Of a stretch of 18,414 nucleotides of DNA, positions 7,733-17,700 are shown in pieces (the stretch's first letter is position 1; each line of letters starts with the position of its first letter). Under the pieces are notes generated by a model. The model saw nothing but the letters and a program-made list of their open reading frames with translations. It had not been told where the DNA came from and made no database searches. A program made the translations under genes and the position numbers. The DNA is taken from the NCBI GenBank assembly GCA_027575805.1, contig JANBPU010000303.1:1-18414 (forward strand). The letters run 5' to 3'. This DNA is from Mycoemilia scoparia. Its lineage: Eukaryota > Kickxellomycota > Kickxellomycetes > Kickxellales > Kickxellaceae.

Positions 7733-8608
7733 CTCGCTTTTTAAAAGAATCAAGCTTGATTCTTTAAATATCTTGGTACATCCTCCTCAAAATTAGGGAG
7801 TTATTATAATGATTAGCTCTTTAAACCTAAACATTAGTTGTACCTGCATTATGCTTTGATGTGCTTTTAACTATAATTAACGAAATATTTTATTTTCGTT
7901 TAGTCAGACACTTTTGCTTCTAATAATAAATTATAAAATATTATTTCTGTATTGTTTGATCATAGGATGCTAGTTATAGTGACATGCTAAATTAAATATC
8001 AGTTCAAACATGGAATAATCACATTTCATTAATTTATTATATAAAATGTATTAGTTGATAGGTTGGCTATAAAATACATTAGAGTTAAAAATATTAGTTG
8101 GCATAAACAATGCTATTTGCGAATATGAGGAACTAGGCAGTAAGGGGAGGTCGTTGAGTAAACTGGGTTTTTGTTGAGCGGCGATTTCTAGCTTGCTTTC
8201 CTGGTTAACAGAGAGCTACTTCCAGGTGAGCTTGGGCATATACCACCTTTCCTTTTGAAGATTTCAAGCAAAGCTCTCTCTTTTTGTCACTCGTGAGTAA
8301 AATGATAGCAGAACTTGCTGTTCTTGATCTTGGGACTGGAGATATAATTATCATTTGGCCAATTGCTGATCCAGCAGTGAAAACAAAGAGTGTACAATGA
8401 AGAGTTGTTAAGAACCATGTGTGATGTGTATATTTTTATTATGTGTGGTCGAATTTCACAACTGATTAGCCACACAATGGCAGTGGGTGGATCCTAGCAA
8501 AATGTCCTATAAATTTGAAAAATAATTTTGTGTTATTGGGCAAACCATCATCATTATTCTATATCCTTCCATCTCCACTAAAATTCAGTGTCAATTTTTA
8601 CTAATGGC
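7733..8608. other. AT-rich intergenic stretch, no supported gene
   Basis: 3' flank of the secreted repeat-protein gene followed by AT-rich spacer. Two small open frames (ATG at about 8302, 32 codons; 8287-8475 on the minus strand) have no supporting signals. No RNA gene recognised. Confidence 0.4.
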
Positions 8609-8657
8609 TAAGCATTTTATTACTCCTAGCGAGGCAGCTTTATGCCACATACACCAA
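8609..8657 (+). repeat. Dispersed repeat family III, copy 1
   Basis: 49 bp matching 18347-18395 with five substitutions and no gaps (shared TAAGCATTTTATTACTCCT and TATGCCACATACAC). Both copies can be read in the same open frame as KHFITP-E-A-CHIH, so it may derive from a coding sequence, but the frame is only 16-27 codons long. Flanks do not align well. Confidence 0.6.
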
Positions 8658-8826
8658 GAATGGACAATTCACAAAAATTGGAATTTTCAATGAAAACCCC
8701 ATAACTTGCTGGTGGATGTCTATAAGTACATAATGGAAAACAGTTCCCCTGAATATTTTAATCCGTGAAGCTAGTAGAAAATAGCCAGCTCCAGACTATA
8801 TTTTGATAAAGCGTTAGGGCGAGAGA

Positions 8827-11062
8827 ATGAATAGGCAACTGCTCGGTAAGAATAATGCTAATTTGTAGTGCTAATTTTCTGGGAAATGAAAAGTCCTAAT
8901 AATAATAGTAATATTGGTGGAAACATACAGACCCATTCGAACTAGAATATCCCGAAGAAATTGAAGCCTGTGTTGATGATGAATACGCAACGACATGTAA
9001 ATTTAACAGACGAGGAAATTATCTTGCCACGACCAGGTCTGACGGGTTTTGCTGGATTTGGGATATCGAAACATTGTCCCCAATCCTAAAGCTTTTTCAT
9101 AGTATTCACCCAGTAACATGTGTGAGGTTAGTGCCCTTTGAGTATTTAGAACTCTACAACTCTTGTTGGGCAAACAGCTATATTTATTTTAGCTCGTATC
9201 TAACTTATCTTGTCTTTAATAATGTATTTTTTCTTAGCTGGTCTAAGAATGGTAGATACCTGTTGACAGCTGATGAAGAAGGGTTGTGTATAGTTTGGGA
9301 TTTAAAGAAAAAGGCTCATTTGCTAAAAGTTGAGCTCTCGCATCCAATAATTGACGCCAAAATGTGCCAGTCCAAACGGTGAGCTTATCAATAGTAAAAT
9401 ATGATTTCCTTGTGGTTGTACGGATCCTAAATATCATGTCGCTATTTAGACCATCGTTTATAGCATGCCCAGCAAAATCATCACCAGTCATTGTCGAATA
9501 CACAAATGCAGGATTGCCGCCAATACTCCATTACATAACACTAGGGGCAACATCGTTATCAATATCATCAGGAGAGCCCCCAAATAATGTGCCGTAAGTT
9601 GGTATTAATTAAAATGGCGTTAGATATACTTTTGCCAAAAAAATCCAAATGACCTTACAATATTATGTTTTTTGCCCTTTAAAGGAGCGGCTTATATGCG
9701 ACTTGTTGCGGAATAGAACCTCGCAGCAGATATGTATATTTTGGTACCAACAAGGGCTTGCTTCTGGCAGTTAGTATTTCAAACAGAACAACAATTGGAT
9801 CAACCAAGCTTTGCCCAAGTGCGATCAAAAGTATCAACATGAACTTCAGAAAAAAGTGAGAGATATAGATGGGTACCTTTATTATTATGCTATAGGTTGT
9901 TCTTGGAAAAACACAAACTTGATACTAACTAAAAGCAATGTGATTGAAGTGAATTGGTTCTTAATGTCAATGACAGAATTCTTAGGGTCATCTCAGCAAC
10001 AGAAAATATCGATTCGGACACAGAAAACATAAAAGTCGAGTTTAATGTGTTGGCAAAAATCCAGGACCATGTCAATAGGGTTCAGTGGAGCCAAGCATGC
10101 TTCAGCTCCAGTGGTGAATTTGTTGTTGCTGGGTCCTGTCATAGGGCAGAGCACCATATTTATGTATGGGACAAAATCAGTGGCAGTCTGGTAAAGATGC
10201 TTACCGGCCCACATGAGTTGTTGGAAGATATTTCGGTAGGTGCTGGCTATTTCAAATATCAAAATGATCCAGTCATATACATAAAAAGCACTAATACACT
10301 TAATAATTATCTTGTAGGTGCACCCCATACGACCGATATTCGCATCCATTTCGACATTTGGTATGATCTACATGTGGACACGAAAGCCTCAGCAGAATTG
10401 GAGTGCCTTTGCTCCAGGGTTTAGAGAGCTTGAAGAAAATATCGACTACTCTGAACCAGAGACAGAGTTTGACAAGGTATGCGAAATGTTATTTTGAAAC
10501 TAGGTATTAATAAAAGCAAGTGGGGGTATATAATTTTGCTTTGTATTTTTACTTGTTTGTGTATTAATAGAACCCAACAAGTACCAAAAACAAATTGGAT
10601 TCCAAAGATGATTCGATGAAGGATATGGGTGAAGAGGTTGATATAATGGGGTGTGATCCATTGTTTAGCGACTCTGACGCAAGTGACTCTGATAAACTGG
10701 ACCACATACCTATGACTCCAACATATGATATTGATTACGAGCATTATAATGTTGACAACAAGGACGAGGATCAAAACTCCAACATTGATGTGGAAGGATC
10801 TATGCCTGACAAAAATACAAGCTCTGCACAAAGCGATGTTATGAAAGATAGCTTCTCTATTAATAATACTGTGGAGATAGGCGAAGTCAATCCATCAACA
10901 AATGTGCCGCCTAATGAAGCTTATAACACTAAAGCTGAATTTGGTGATAATAAACCACTAACTCCACTCCATCCGACACAAGATATCAAAACTGATGGTC
11001 AGCCAAATCCTCCCGAAAAGAACGCCAGTACCGAAATAATGATAAAGGATTTGCTAAATTAG
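8827..11062 (+). CDS. SWD1: COMPASS subunit SWD1/RBBP5, WD-repeat protein, eight exons
   Basis: Nuclear beta-propeller subunit of the Set1/COMPASS (MLL) histone H3 lysine-4 methyltransferase. Exons: 8827-8845, 8931-9126, 9238-9378, 9450-9593, 9685-9855, 9950-10235, 10318-10476, 10571-11062. They sum to 1608 nt, one open frame of 535 residues plus stop; human RBBP5 has 538. The start MNRQLLDPFELEYPEE matches the family start (human MNLELLESFGQNYPEE). Propeller matches include SWSKNGRYLL, VNDRILRV, CFSSSGEFVVAGS, YVWDKISGSLVKML and HPIRPIFASIS. The family hallmark NWSAFAP..F.ELEEN-DY is encoded by exon 7. The last exon is an acidic, probably disordered tail containing a family-like segment (VDIMGCDPLFSDSD). 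Introns are 71-111 bp. The fifth has donor GTGAGA and a perfect TACTAAC at 9923-9929, 20 nt before its AG. The tail is much longer than in budding or fission yeast Swd1 and closer to animal RBBP5. Identification is strong; exact splice sites rest on frame and homology. Confidence 0.92.
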
Positions 11063-11313
11063 TTGCTATTTTCCTACAACCAACAAACCCTTTTTAAATA
11101 TCTATACATACACCAGGATTCTTTAAATAGGTTTGCTGATAACCTCAATTAAATGCATAAATAAATGGTTGTATTATTTATAGAAATAAAGTTATATTAC
11201 TTTATATGTAAACATGTGATAAAAGATATCCATTCATTGCAAAATGATAATTTAGTTGGCTATATCCAAAGTCATTGAATGTGGTCAACTGTGCTAGTAA
11301 AACCCTTGTGCGT

Positions 11314-11789
11314 TTACCCAGAGCAAGGAATGACATAAAATTGCCGAGGTTCGCTTTCTATATCTAGTTGAATATTGTAGTCGAAACGCGCTTTTTGTCC
11401 AATTTTCTGGTTAATATCTTGAAGATGACCAACAGTCATAGAGTTACCATTAACGAAAACTTCGCGCTAAATATTTATGTAAAATCTATGTTAACTAACC
11501 ACAAAATCTTCTTCAAATAATTGGAATAAGAAAGAAAATATTAAACTATATAACTTACCCTAGAATCGTCTCCAATGTAATTTTCAAGAATCGAAATAAA
11601 GTCTTGTTCCTCACAGTCTATACCATTAGCGTGAAATCTTGTTTCACGCAGACCTGGGGGATTTTTGTAGCAAACACCTGTTAAACTCTTTCTGGCCGTT
11701 TCAGAGCTTTTCTGAAGTTGGTCCTTGTGCTTGCCGCTGAATAGCCCCTGGATGAGCACTTCGGTTTTATGGAAAATGTTAGAATACAT
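11314..11789 (-). CDS. Hypothetical protein, 127 residues, two exons
   Basis: Exon 1 (11789-11559) runs from an ATG to TCT AGG followed by GTAAGT. The intron (11558-11467, 92 bp) ends in ATTTAG. Exon 2 (11466-11314) continues in the same phase (REVFVNGNSMTVGHL...) to TAA. The good donor and acceptor and the preserved frame with ordinary codon use support a real gene. The protein is soluble, with no signal peptide or membrane span. I do not recognise the family. The opening TEVLIQGLFSGKHKDQLQ faintly recalls the N-terminus of Mediator subunit 18 (EYLLQG/ELSLFGQ...), but the rest does not follow that family, so I do not assign it. It is convergent with SWD1 (stops about 250 bp apart). An upstream exon cannot be excluded. 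Confidence 0.6.
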
Positions 11790-12383
11790 GATTAGCAGAT
11801 ACAAAGTAATGTAGATAAGATTTTACTTTGGAAAGTAATCTTAATGTTTAGGATATTTGAAGCTTGTGAGATGTTTATATAGATTATACGAGTAAAATAT
11901 AGATTTTGGATTTTCTGCCATGCACCAGCGAGCTCAGATATCCAATTTTGTGTGCCAAAGAAACAAAAGGAATCTACAATTTCGAATATTAATGAATAAA
12001 ATCGGTTAAAGTCTACGACTTTGGCATAATTTTAGGCTAATCTATGCACACACCCGCTTCTTTCTGTATATTAATCGGGATCTTTGTGTTATCAAAGTGC
12101 AGTGTCCATAAATTTATGCTAGAGAAAATATACAGATTATGCTTATTCGAATGGATTATATTTATCAAATGATTTTAGGTGCAAAAAAAAGTTCTGTTTG
12201 GATTTAACTAATGAGAAAGATAAAAACAAAAATCTATACAATTTTGCCCACGAATGTTTTAGGCACTTCTGTGACCACCTTTATTCTAAGCAAACAAAAC
12301 TGACTGCATTTCAGAATGATAAGCAGGTACTTTTATAAACCCATTACAAACAGCTTATAGAAGCTGTGTTTATGCTCGCATGC
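11790..12383. other. Intergenic stretch, no supported gene
   Basis: About 590 bp of AT-rich sequence between the start of the minus-strand 127-residue gene and the 3' end of the trypsin gene. No open frame, repeat or RNA gene recognised. Confidence 0.4.
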
Positions 12384-13513
12384 TTAGATAAAGCAGGTAA
12401 ACAAAAGCATAAATAAGAAAGCCGTACCGCCTTGATCTTTAATAAACGAAGCTGCTACATTCTTATGCGAACCATTGACAGCAACATTGCCAGTTGGTGG
12501 ATTACTTTGAACTGCATTAGAAATAAAATCTTTATAGTGATTTAGGTTTGTAAATGCATCGACAGTTCCTGATTGACCACATAGTCTTTTATTCAGCTTT
12601 GAGCGTTTTGAAAGAACTATTTCTCTCTTGGTTTGTGCGGAAGGAGACGACCCTGTGGCAACACCAAAGCTGTTGAGACCTACCAGTTGGTAGCTGCCAC
12701 CGGACTGGATGAATAGTGGACCGCCTGAGTCACCGTTACAGAAATCACTGCCACTTCCGTTGTATTCGACGCATAAGACATTTGGATTTGGGCCGGTATA
12801 TTCTTTGTACAGGGTTGTGCAGTATTTGTTGGGCTGGCTGCTTATATGGAAATCAGCTTGTAACAGTGCACTGGATATCTGTCCATTTGGCCCCATCATT
12901 CCATAGCCTACTGTAGTGTATTTGGTATCAAGAGGCGGATTTCCATTGTGAATGCTGATTTGGTTGACAGACTCTGAATATTGAAGATCCCCATCAAGAA
13001 CGAGAATGGCAACATCAGCCTAAAAGCAAGGAAAAAACATGAGTTTATTTAAATAAGCATTAGAAGGTCTTTAGAAGAATGAGAATAACTTTTAGAGCTG
13101 ACTGCTGGAATGCAACTTACCGATAGTTTATACATTTCTTGTCTGTAGTTGGGGTGGATGATTACCTGCTTTACATTGTATTCCCTCATACCATCTGCGT
13201 TATTCGATCCAGCGCCAACCTTGATTTGGGAGGGGCCGACTGGCGAGCTTGCATCTGGTGCCTGAACACAGTGTCCTGCAGTAATCACAATGTTCTTTGC
13301 TATTATACTGCCGCCACAAATGGTTACGACGCCGTTTCCTGGGTTGAAAGTGGTGGTCAAGCGAACAACAAATGGATACTGATTTGGGCTGGTATTTGAT
13401 CCATTAACGATTCTCTTTTTGAGAGATGGTGAGTTGTGTGGTATTCCTGCAACACTGCCAAATGTTGCAACTATGCATAGATAGAGTGCTACAATAACCG
13501 ATAATGGTATCAT
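12384..13513 (-). CDS. Trypsin-like serine protease (S1 family), secreted zymogen
   Basis: Two exons (13513-13121, 13019-12384) around a 101-bp intron (GTAAGT ... TTTTAG) give 342 residues. Signal peptide about 1-23, short propeptide, then activation site KKR|IVNG at 34/35. The catalytic triad is complete: His81 in TAGHC, Asp133 in ADVAIL directly after the intron, Ser229 in GDSGGP. Asp223, six residues before the Ser, is the chymotrypsin D189 equivalent, so cleavage after Lys/Arg is expected. The pocket strand NSFG follows. Two oddities stand out. The loop after NSFGVATG is about 22 residues longer than expected and holds three Lys-Arg pairs; it may be an unrecognised 66-nt intron (12586-12651). 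The C-terminus is a polar linker with NGS, then GGTAFLFMLLFTCFI, which resembles a GPI-anchor signal. Likely an extracellular or wall-bound digestive protease; the anchoring is inference. Confidence 0.93.
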
Positions 13514-13619
13514 GATGACTTCGGTAACTTTATAATAAGCACAATAATTATATTTTGGTTCTAGTTTGAATATTGTTCCAAGCTCGGGAGTGTAGAGAAA
13601 ACTTTAGTCAACATGTTAA

Positions 13620-14290
13620 CCTCCCCTTCTTATCATGACGGTTTAAATACAAGAACCGTGCAGTATATACCATTCAAAGTCTTCACAAAGGCAGGCCCAA
13701 GAACTTTGTGCAAGCCATAAATGAAGGCCATTGGCAATACCGTGTATACACATATTTTTCGTTTGGACATATCGAATTGCAAATACCTGATAACTTTAGC
13801 CAGCAATAGGTTATGCATTTGCCAAGCATCAGCTTTGAGGGATTGTTTTCCCATCCAATACAACCACATCAACAAACTTGGCATTCCTCGCGTATGGCTT
13901 ACAAGGACAGGTAGATTTGCCCGCAAACATCTCCCTGCCTATCCGTAGATGCAAAGTTACCATCATACCCGGCCTCTTTCTTTGCGCTCGGTATCTTGGG
14001 CTCGGAATCATAGTTATGGAAGACCCGCAATTAGCCGCTAAATCCCTGTTGGCAGTTTGAGATATTAAAACTCCAGGTCAACAAGGAGTCAACGGCAATC
14101 CCTATCTCGGGCGTTACTCTGATCGTGTGTCAACTTAAATTCATTTGGCAATCGCGATTGATTTGCTACACTCATACCTTGACCACTAATATCGGGTTAA
14201 ATAGTCTAAATGCACCAAACATTGGTTGTCTCATTGCAAATAGATTCTCCTTAACTTCATTCACAGCTTAAAAGTGAGAGGTCTACCATT
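13620..14290 (-). pseudogene. Possible gene debris, identity unknown
   Basis: This stretch is less AT-rich than its surroundings and on the minus strand breaks into several protein-like pieces in different frames. These include NYDSEPKIPSAKKEAGYDG (reading on to DVCGQIY), a piece with FVDVVVLDGKTIPQS, and further upstream KENLFAMRQPMFGAFRLF followed by a donor-like AAG|GTATGAG. An acceptor-like CCAACAG precedes the cysteine-containing part. No single frame is long enough for a gene. The pieces could be the worn remains of a multi-exon secreted-protein gene lying upstream of the trypsin. A double-psi beta-barrel (barwin/expansin-like) origin crossed my mind from the CGQ and VVVLD pieces, but it is not demonstrated. 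Confidence 0.25.
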
Positions 14291-14461
14291 CCTTGGGATT
14301 CATTTGATTTTATAATTCTATTCTGTAAACAAGTCCAAATTAAATGGATAAAGCTTTGCCGAGATTAGCTGCTGCTAAAAAAAGACTCTAGAAAAGATAC
14401 TACCATACATTTGCCAATCATATCGTATAATTTAAAATCCGGCCATAAACATATGGCATAA
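14291..14461. other. Short spacer, no supported gene
   Basis: AT-rich sequence between the gene debris and the second family II repeat; nothing recognised. Confidence 0.3.
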
Positions 14462-14587
14462 GTCCACAAGGGCTTGGACAAAAATGAGTCCTCAAGAATT
14501 GGAGGTGGAATGGTTGATAATAATTGGATCAAAATCTGACGAGGTCTCATTTCTGTCTACCATACATTTGATCACTAGATAAATTTC
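14462..14587 (+). repeat. Dispersed repeat family II, copy 2
   Basis: Aligns with 4063-4182 (shared TTTGATCACTAG, CATTTCTG.CTAC, GGACAAAA). As at the first copy, a miniature inverted-repeat element follows downstream on the same strand, here after about 45 bp. Confidence 0.6.
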
Positions 14588-14632
14588 ACTTTATATTATG
14601 CGACTTTTTGTCAAAGCTATTGCCATGAGATA

Positions 14633-14747
14633 TGGGTAGTTATTTTTGAAGGGTTGCCATTTACTAACAAATTGTGATCACCCATTTGTATGTGATTGCC
14701 CCTTTAATCTTTGGCCATCAAAATGAACCCTTCAAAACTAACACCCA
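14633..14747 (+). mobile_element. Miniature inverted-repeat element (copy 4)
   Basis: 115 bp. The left end starts GGGTAGTTATTTTTGAAGGG (14634-14653); the right end, AACCCTTCAAAACTAACACC then C (14726-14746), is its imperfect inverted copy. TA lies at both outer edges (14631-14632, 14748-14749). The interior resembles copies 1 and 3. It sits only about 40 bp beyond the stop codon of the LSH gene, so it may contribute to that gene's 3' UTR or polyadenylation region. Confidence 0.75.
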
Positions 14748-14789
14748 TATATATTTTAAGTAATGATGAAAAATTAAATTATAAATTCG

Positions 14790-17700
14790 TTATAGGTTCG
14801 CCAATACATCATTTTGTTCGTCACGAGCAGTATCCATGTGTCTGATCTTGGAACTGGAAGATATTGATTTCTCCAAAACGCTCCTCTTTTTCTCAAGATC
14901 CTTGGTCGAACCAATGGCTTCAGCTCCGGTCTCAACCTCTTCAATGCTGTCTTGAGCTTCCTTTTCTTTCTTGGCCCTCTCGTAAGCCTCAGGGCTCCGA
15001 TCAGTTATTATCTCAAGTTCCTTATCAGTGAGGATAAGTTCTTTTGGAATTGCTTCAGATAAGTCAAGCCCATCAACAACATTTGCGACTTTCTGGGCTT
15101 CAGCACTATTTACACCCTCACCATCCTCAGATGCCAAAATGTCTGCCAATTCAGTCAATGACATTCCCTTGGAATTAACACCGCTGCTAGATTTAAATGC
15201 TGTATCAATACTCGAAGCCGAACCGCCTGCTGCTGCCTTGTTAGCAACACCCTTGAATTTCTCCTTGTGGATGACTAGCTTTTCGAGCTTTCTTTTCGCA
15301 TTAGCTCTTTCCAAGATTTTGCCTTCAGCAGTTCCTCCAATGACGAGTCTATACACAATAACCGGCTTGGTTTGCCCAATTCTGTGCGCACGATCTTGGG
15401 CTTGCAAATCCATCTGTGGATTCCAATCAGAGTCAAATATGATGACGGTGTCAGCCGAAGCAAGATTGATGCCCACACCACCAGCGCGAGTGGTCAGCAA
15501 GAACAGCTTGACATGGTGGTTCTTGTTGAAATGGTCAATGTTTGCCTGACGATCATCTTGTCTCATACCGCCATCCAGTCGACAAAATTCCCATCCACGC
15601 ATTTCAAAATAGAAACCAAGGATGTCCAAGACTCGGCTCATTTGAGAGAACAACAGTACACGGTGCCCCCTTTCAAAAAGACAAGGAAGTAAACGATCGA
15701 GTACCAAAAATTTCCCAGAAGTCCGAACTAGACGTTCATCAATTACATATTCAGATTCAGGATCATTGGGGTCAATGACAGGGAAGTCAAACAGGTATGG
15801 ATGGTTGCAGACTTTTCTGAATTGCATTAGGCGACTCTTCAAGGCCATAGACCCAACAGCTTTTGCAGCCTTCTTTGATGGATCGGCATCATCGTATGAA
15901 TTTGTTTTGAATACCTCGACATTATCGGGATTTTGAAGGTCGGTGATATGAGAACCATCGACTTCATGTAAGTCGGGGATACGGAATGTCTTTAGTCTGG
16001 TTGTAGTGCGACGCTTGACCCTACCACTGGCATTTAGCTCTAATGGCCCTGTTGAATTATCAATGGATTTAGTAAATCTTGCTGCTTCCTTCAAAAGTAG
16101 GGATGATCCCGACTTTGTCTCTCCTTTGAGCTGTAACTTTTGCTTGTCATCATCGTCATCATCATCACTAAAATCAATGAGGTTGGATATGTCGACATTG
16201 GAGTCTTGTGACTCCAGCATTTTCTTTAGGATGAATTTGCTGAGGTTCTTCTTGACCACTGCATCGTAGAATCCACGCTGCATGTTAGTGATGGGGCAAG
16301 TGATGATGTACTCGCGCTTCCTGGGCAAATTGTGCTCGACATCGATCTTGAGACGCCTGAGCAAGAATGGCTGGAGAATGTGGTGGAGTTTTGATACGAT
16401 GTGGTTAGATGTTTCTTCATTAAAGATGCGATCTTGGGCCTCCTTGCTTTGTATATCATCGAAATCAAACCAGCTCTGGAAGCTTTCTAGATCATCGAAG
16501 ATATCAGGAAGCAAAAAGTTGAGTAGGGCCCAAAGCTCAGAAAGGTTGTTTTGAAGAGGTGTTCCGGTGAGTAGAAGACGATTAGCACTCTGGTATGATT
16601 TGAGTTCGCGTACGAGCTTGCAGTTCAAGTTCTTTATTCGATGACCCTCATCAACAACAATGTATTTCCAGGCATAGCGCTGAAGATGTTTGCGGTCATT
16701 CATGACCAATTCGTAGGTAGTGCAGACAATTGGGAAGTTATCATCCAGCTTTTTGAGATGCTTGCTACGAAGGAAGGTTCTCTCTTCTGGGTTGCCGTGG
16801 TAAAGCAAGACAGGAACAGTTGGTACAAAACGCATAAACTCAGAAACCCAATTAGCAAGAGTCGACAGTGGGCAAACAATGAGGAATGGTCCCCACACGC
16901 CCCTTTCGCGTAAGTAGGTAAGGAACGAGATGGTTTGGATGGTTTTACCCAAACCCATTTCGTCAGCTAAGATTCCATTCAATCCATTTTCATAGAGCGA
17001 GACCATCCACTCCATACCGTCCAGTTGGTAGTCACGCATCACACCACCAGTGAGCAGCTTGGGCTGACGTGGTGAGGCCTCATTCCATGCCTTTTCTTTC
17101 TCCTCAACAGTCTTCTTCTCGGCCTCGACCTTTTGTTTTTTTGCATCTGGGACGGCTAGTGAGGTAGATACATTCCCTTCACGAGTTTTCATGGTTTCTG
17201 GATCAATGTAGTCACTTAGCTGGTATGAACTGTCATCTTTTCTCAATCTCTTCCGTTTGTTTGTTGTCCTTGCTTCATCCCCCTCTTCAGAAACTGCTGC
17301 TGCTTTTCTTCTTCTGCCACGTCGTTTCTTTGGGGTTTCGGGAACTTCTTCTTTTTCAGCCACCTCATCCTCGTTCTTTTCTTTCTCTTCCTTCTCTTTC
17401 TCTTCCCTCTCACGCTGCTCTTTACGTTGGCTTTCCATCTTTTCCATCAGGAACGAAGAATACAAAGTAGATCTTTCCAGGAGGAAATGAAGACGTTGAA
17501 AGCGCTGCTTCTGGGCCATGGCATCATACTCGGCCAATGCCTTTTCCTTCAGAGCCTTGAGCTTTCCCTTTTCGACAGAGCGTGTTTGTTGAATTTGGGC
17601 TGGATCATTTTTCTCTTCTTCCTTTTTAGTTGGAGTCTGTACCCCACTATCCAAGTTGTCGCCAACAACCGTATCGCCATCAATATTGTCTTTTGTTGCG

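Noticed and set aside
7428..7796. Several His-, Trp- or Val-rich frames over the secreted protein gene
   Set aside because: These are other frames of the CCA/CCT-rich tandem repeat; the frame with the signal peptide is the coherent one.
8302..8400. Short plus-strand frame reading ELAVLDLGTGD
   Set aside because: Only 32 codons, no start context, splice sites or family match that I could establish.
8287..8475. Minus-strand piece reading WPNDNY...KI, recalling the WPND motif of biotin-protein ligases
   Set aside because: Only four to five residues match; flanking residues do not resemble the family in any frame, so chance is the simpler explanation.
11250..11310. Possible further inverted-repeat element fragment (GCTAGTAAAACCCTT)
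   Set aside because: Only about 12 bases match the interior of other copies and no terminus or TA flank is present.
11920..11970. Weak similarity between the reverse complement here and 8665-8720 (GCTGGTG.ATG and CACAAAATTGG blocks)
   Set aside because: Two short blocks with different spacing; not enough to call a repeat.
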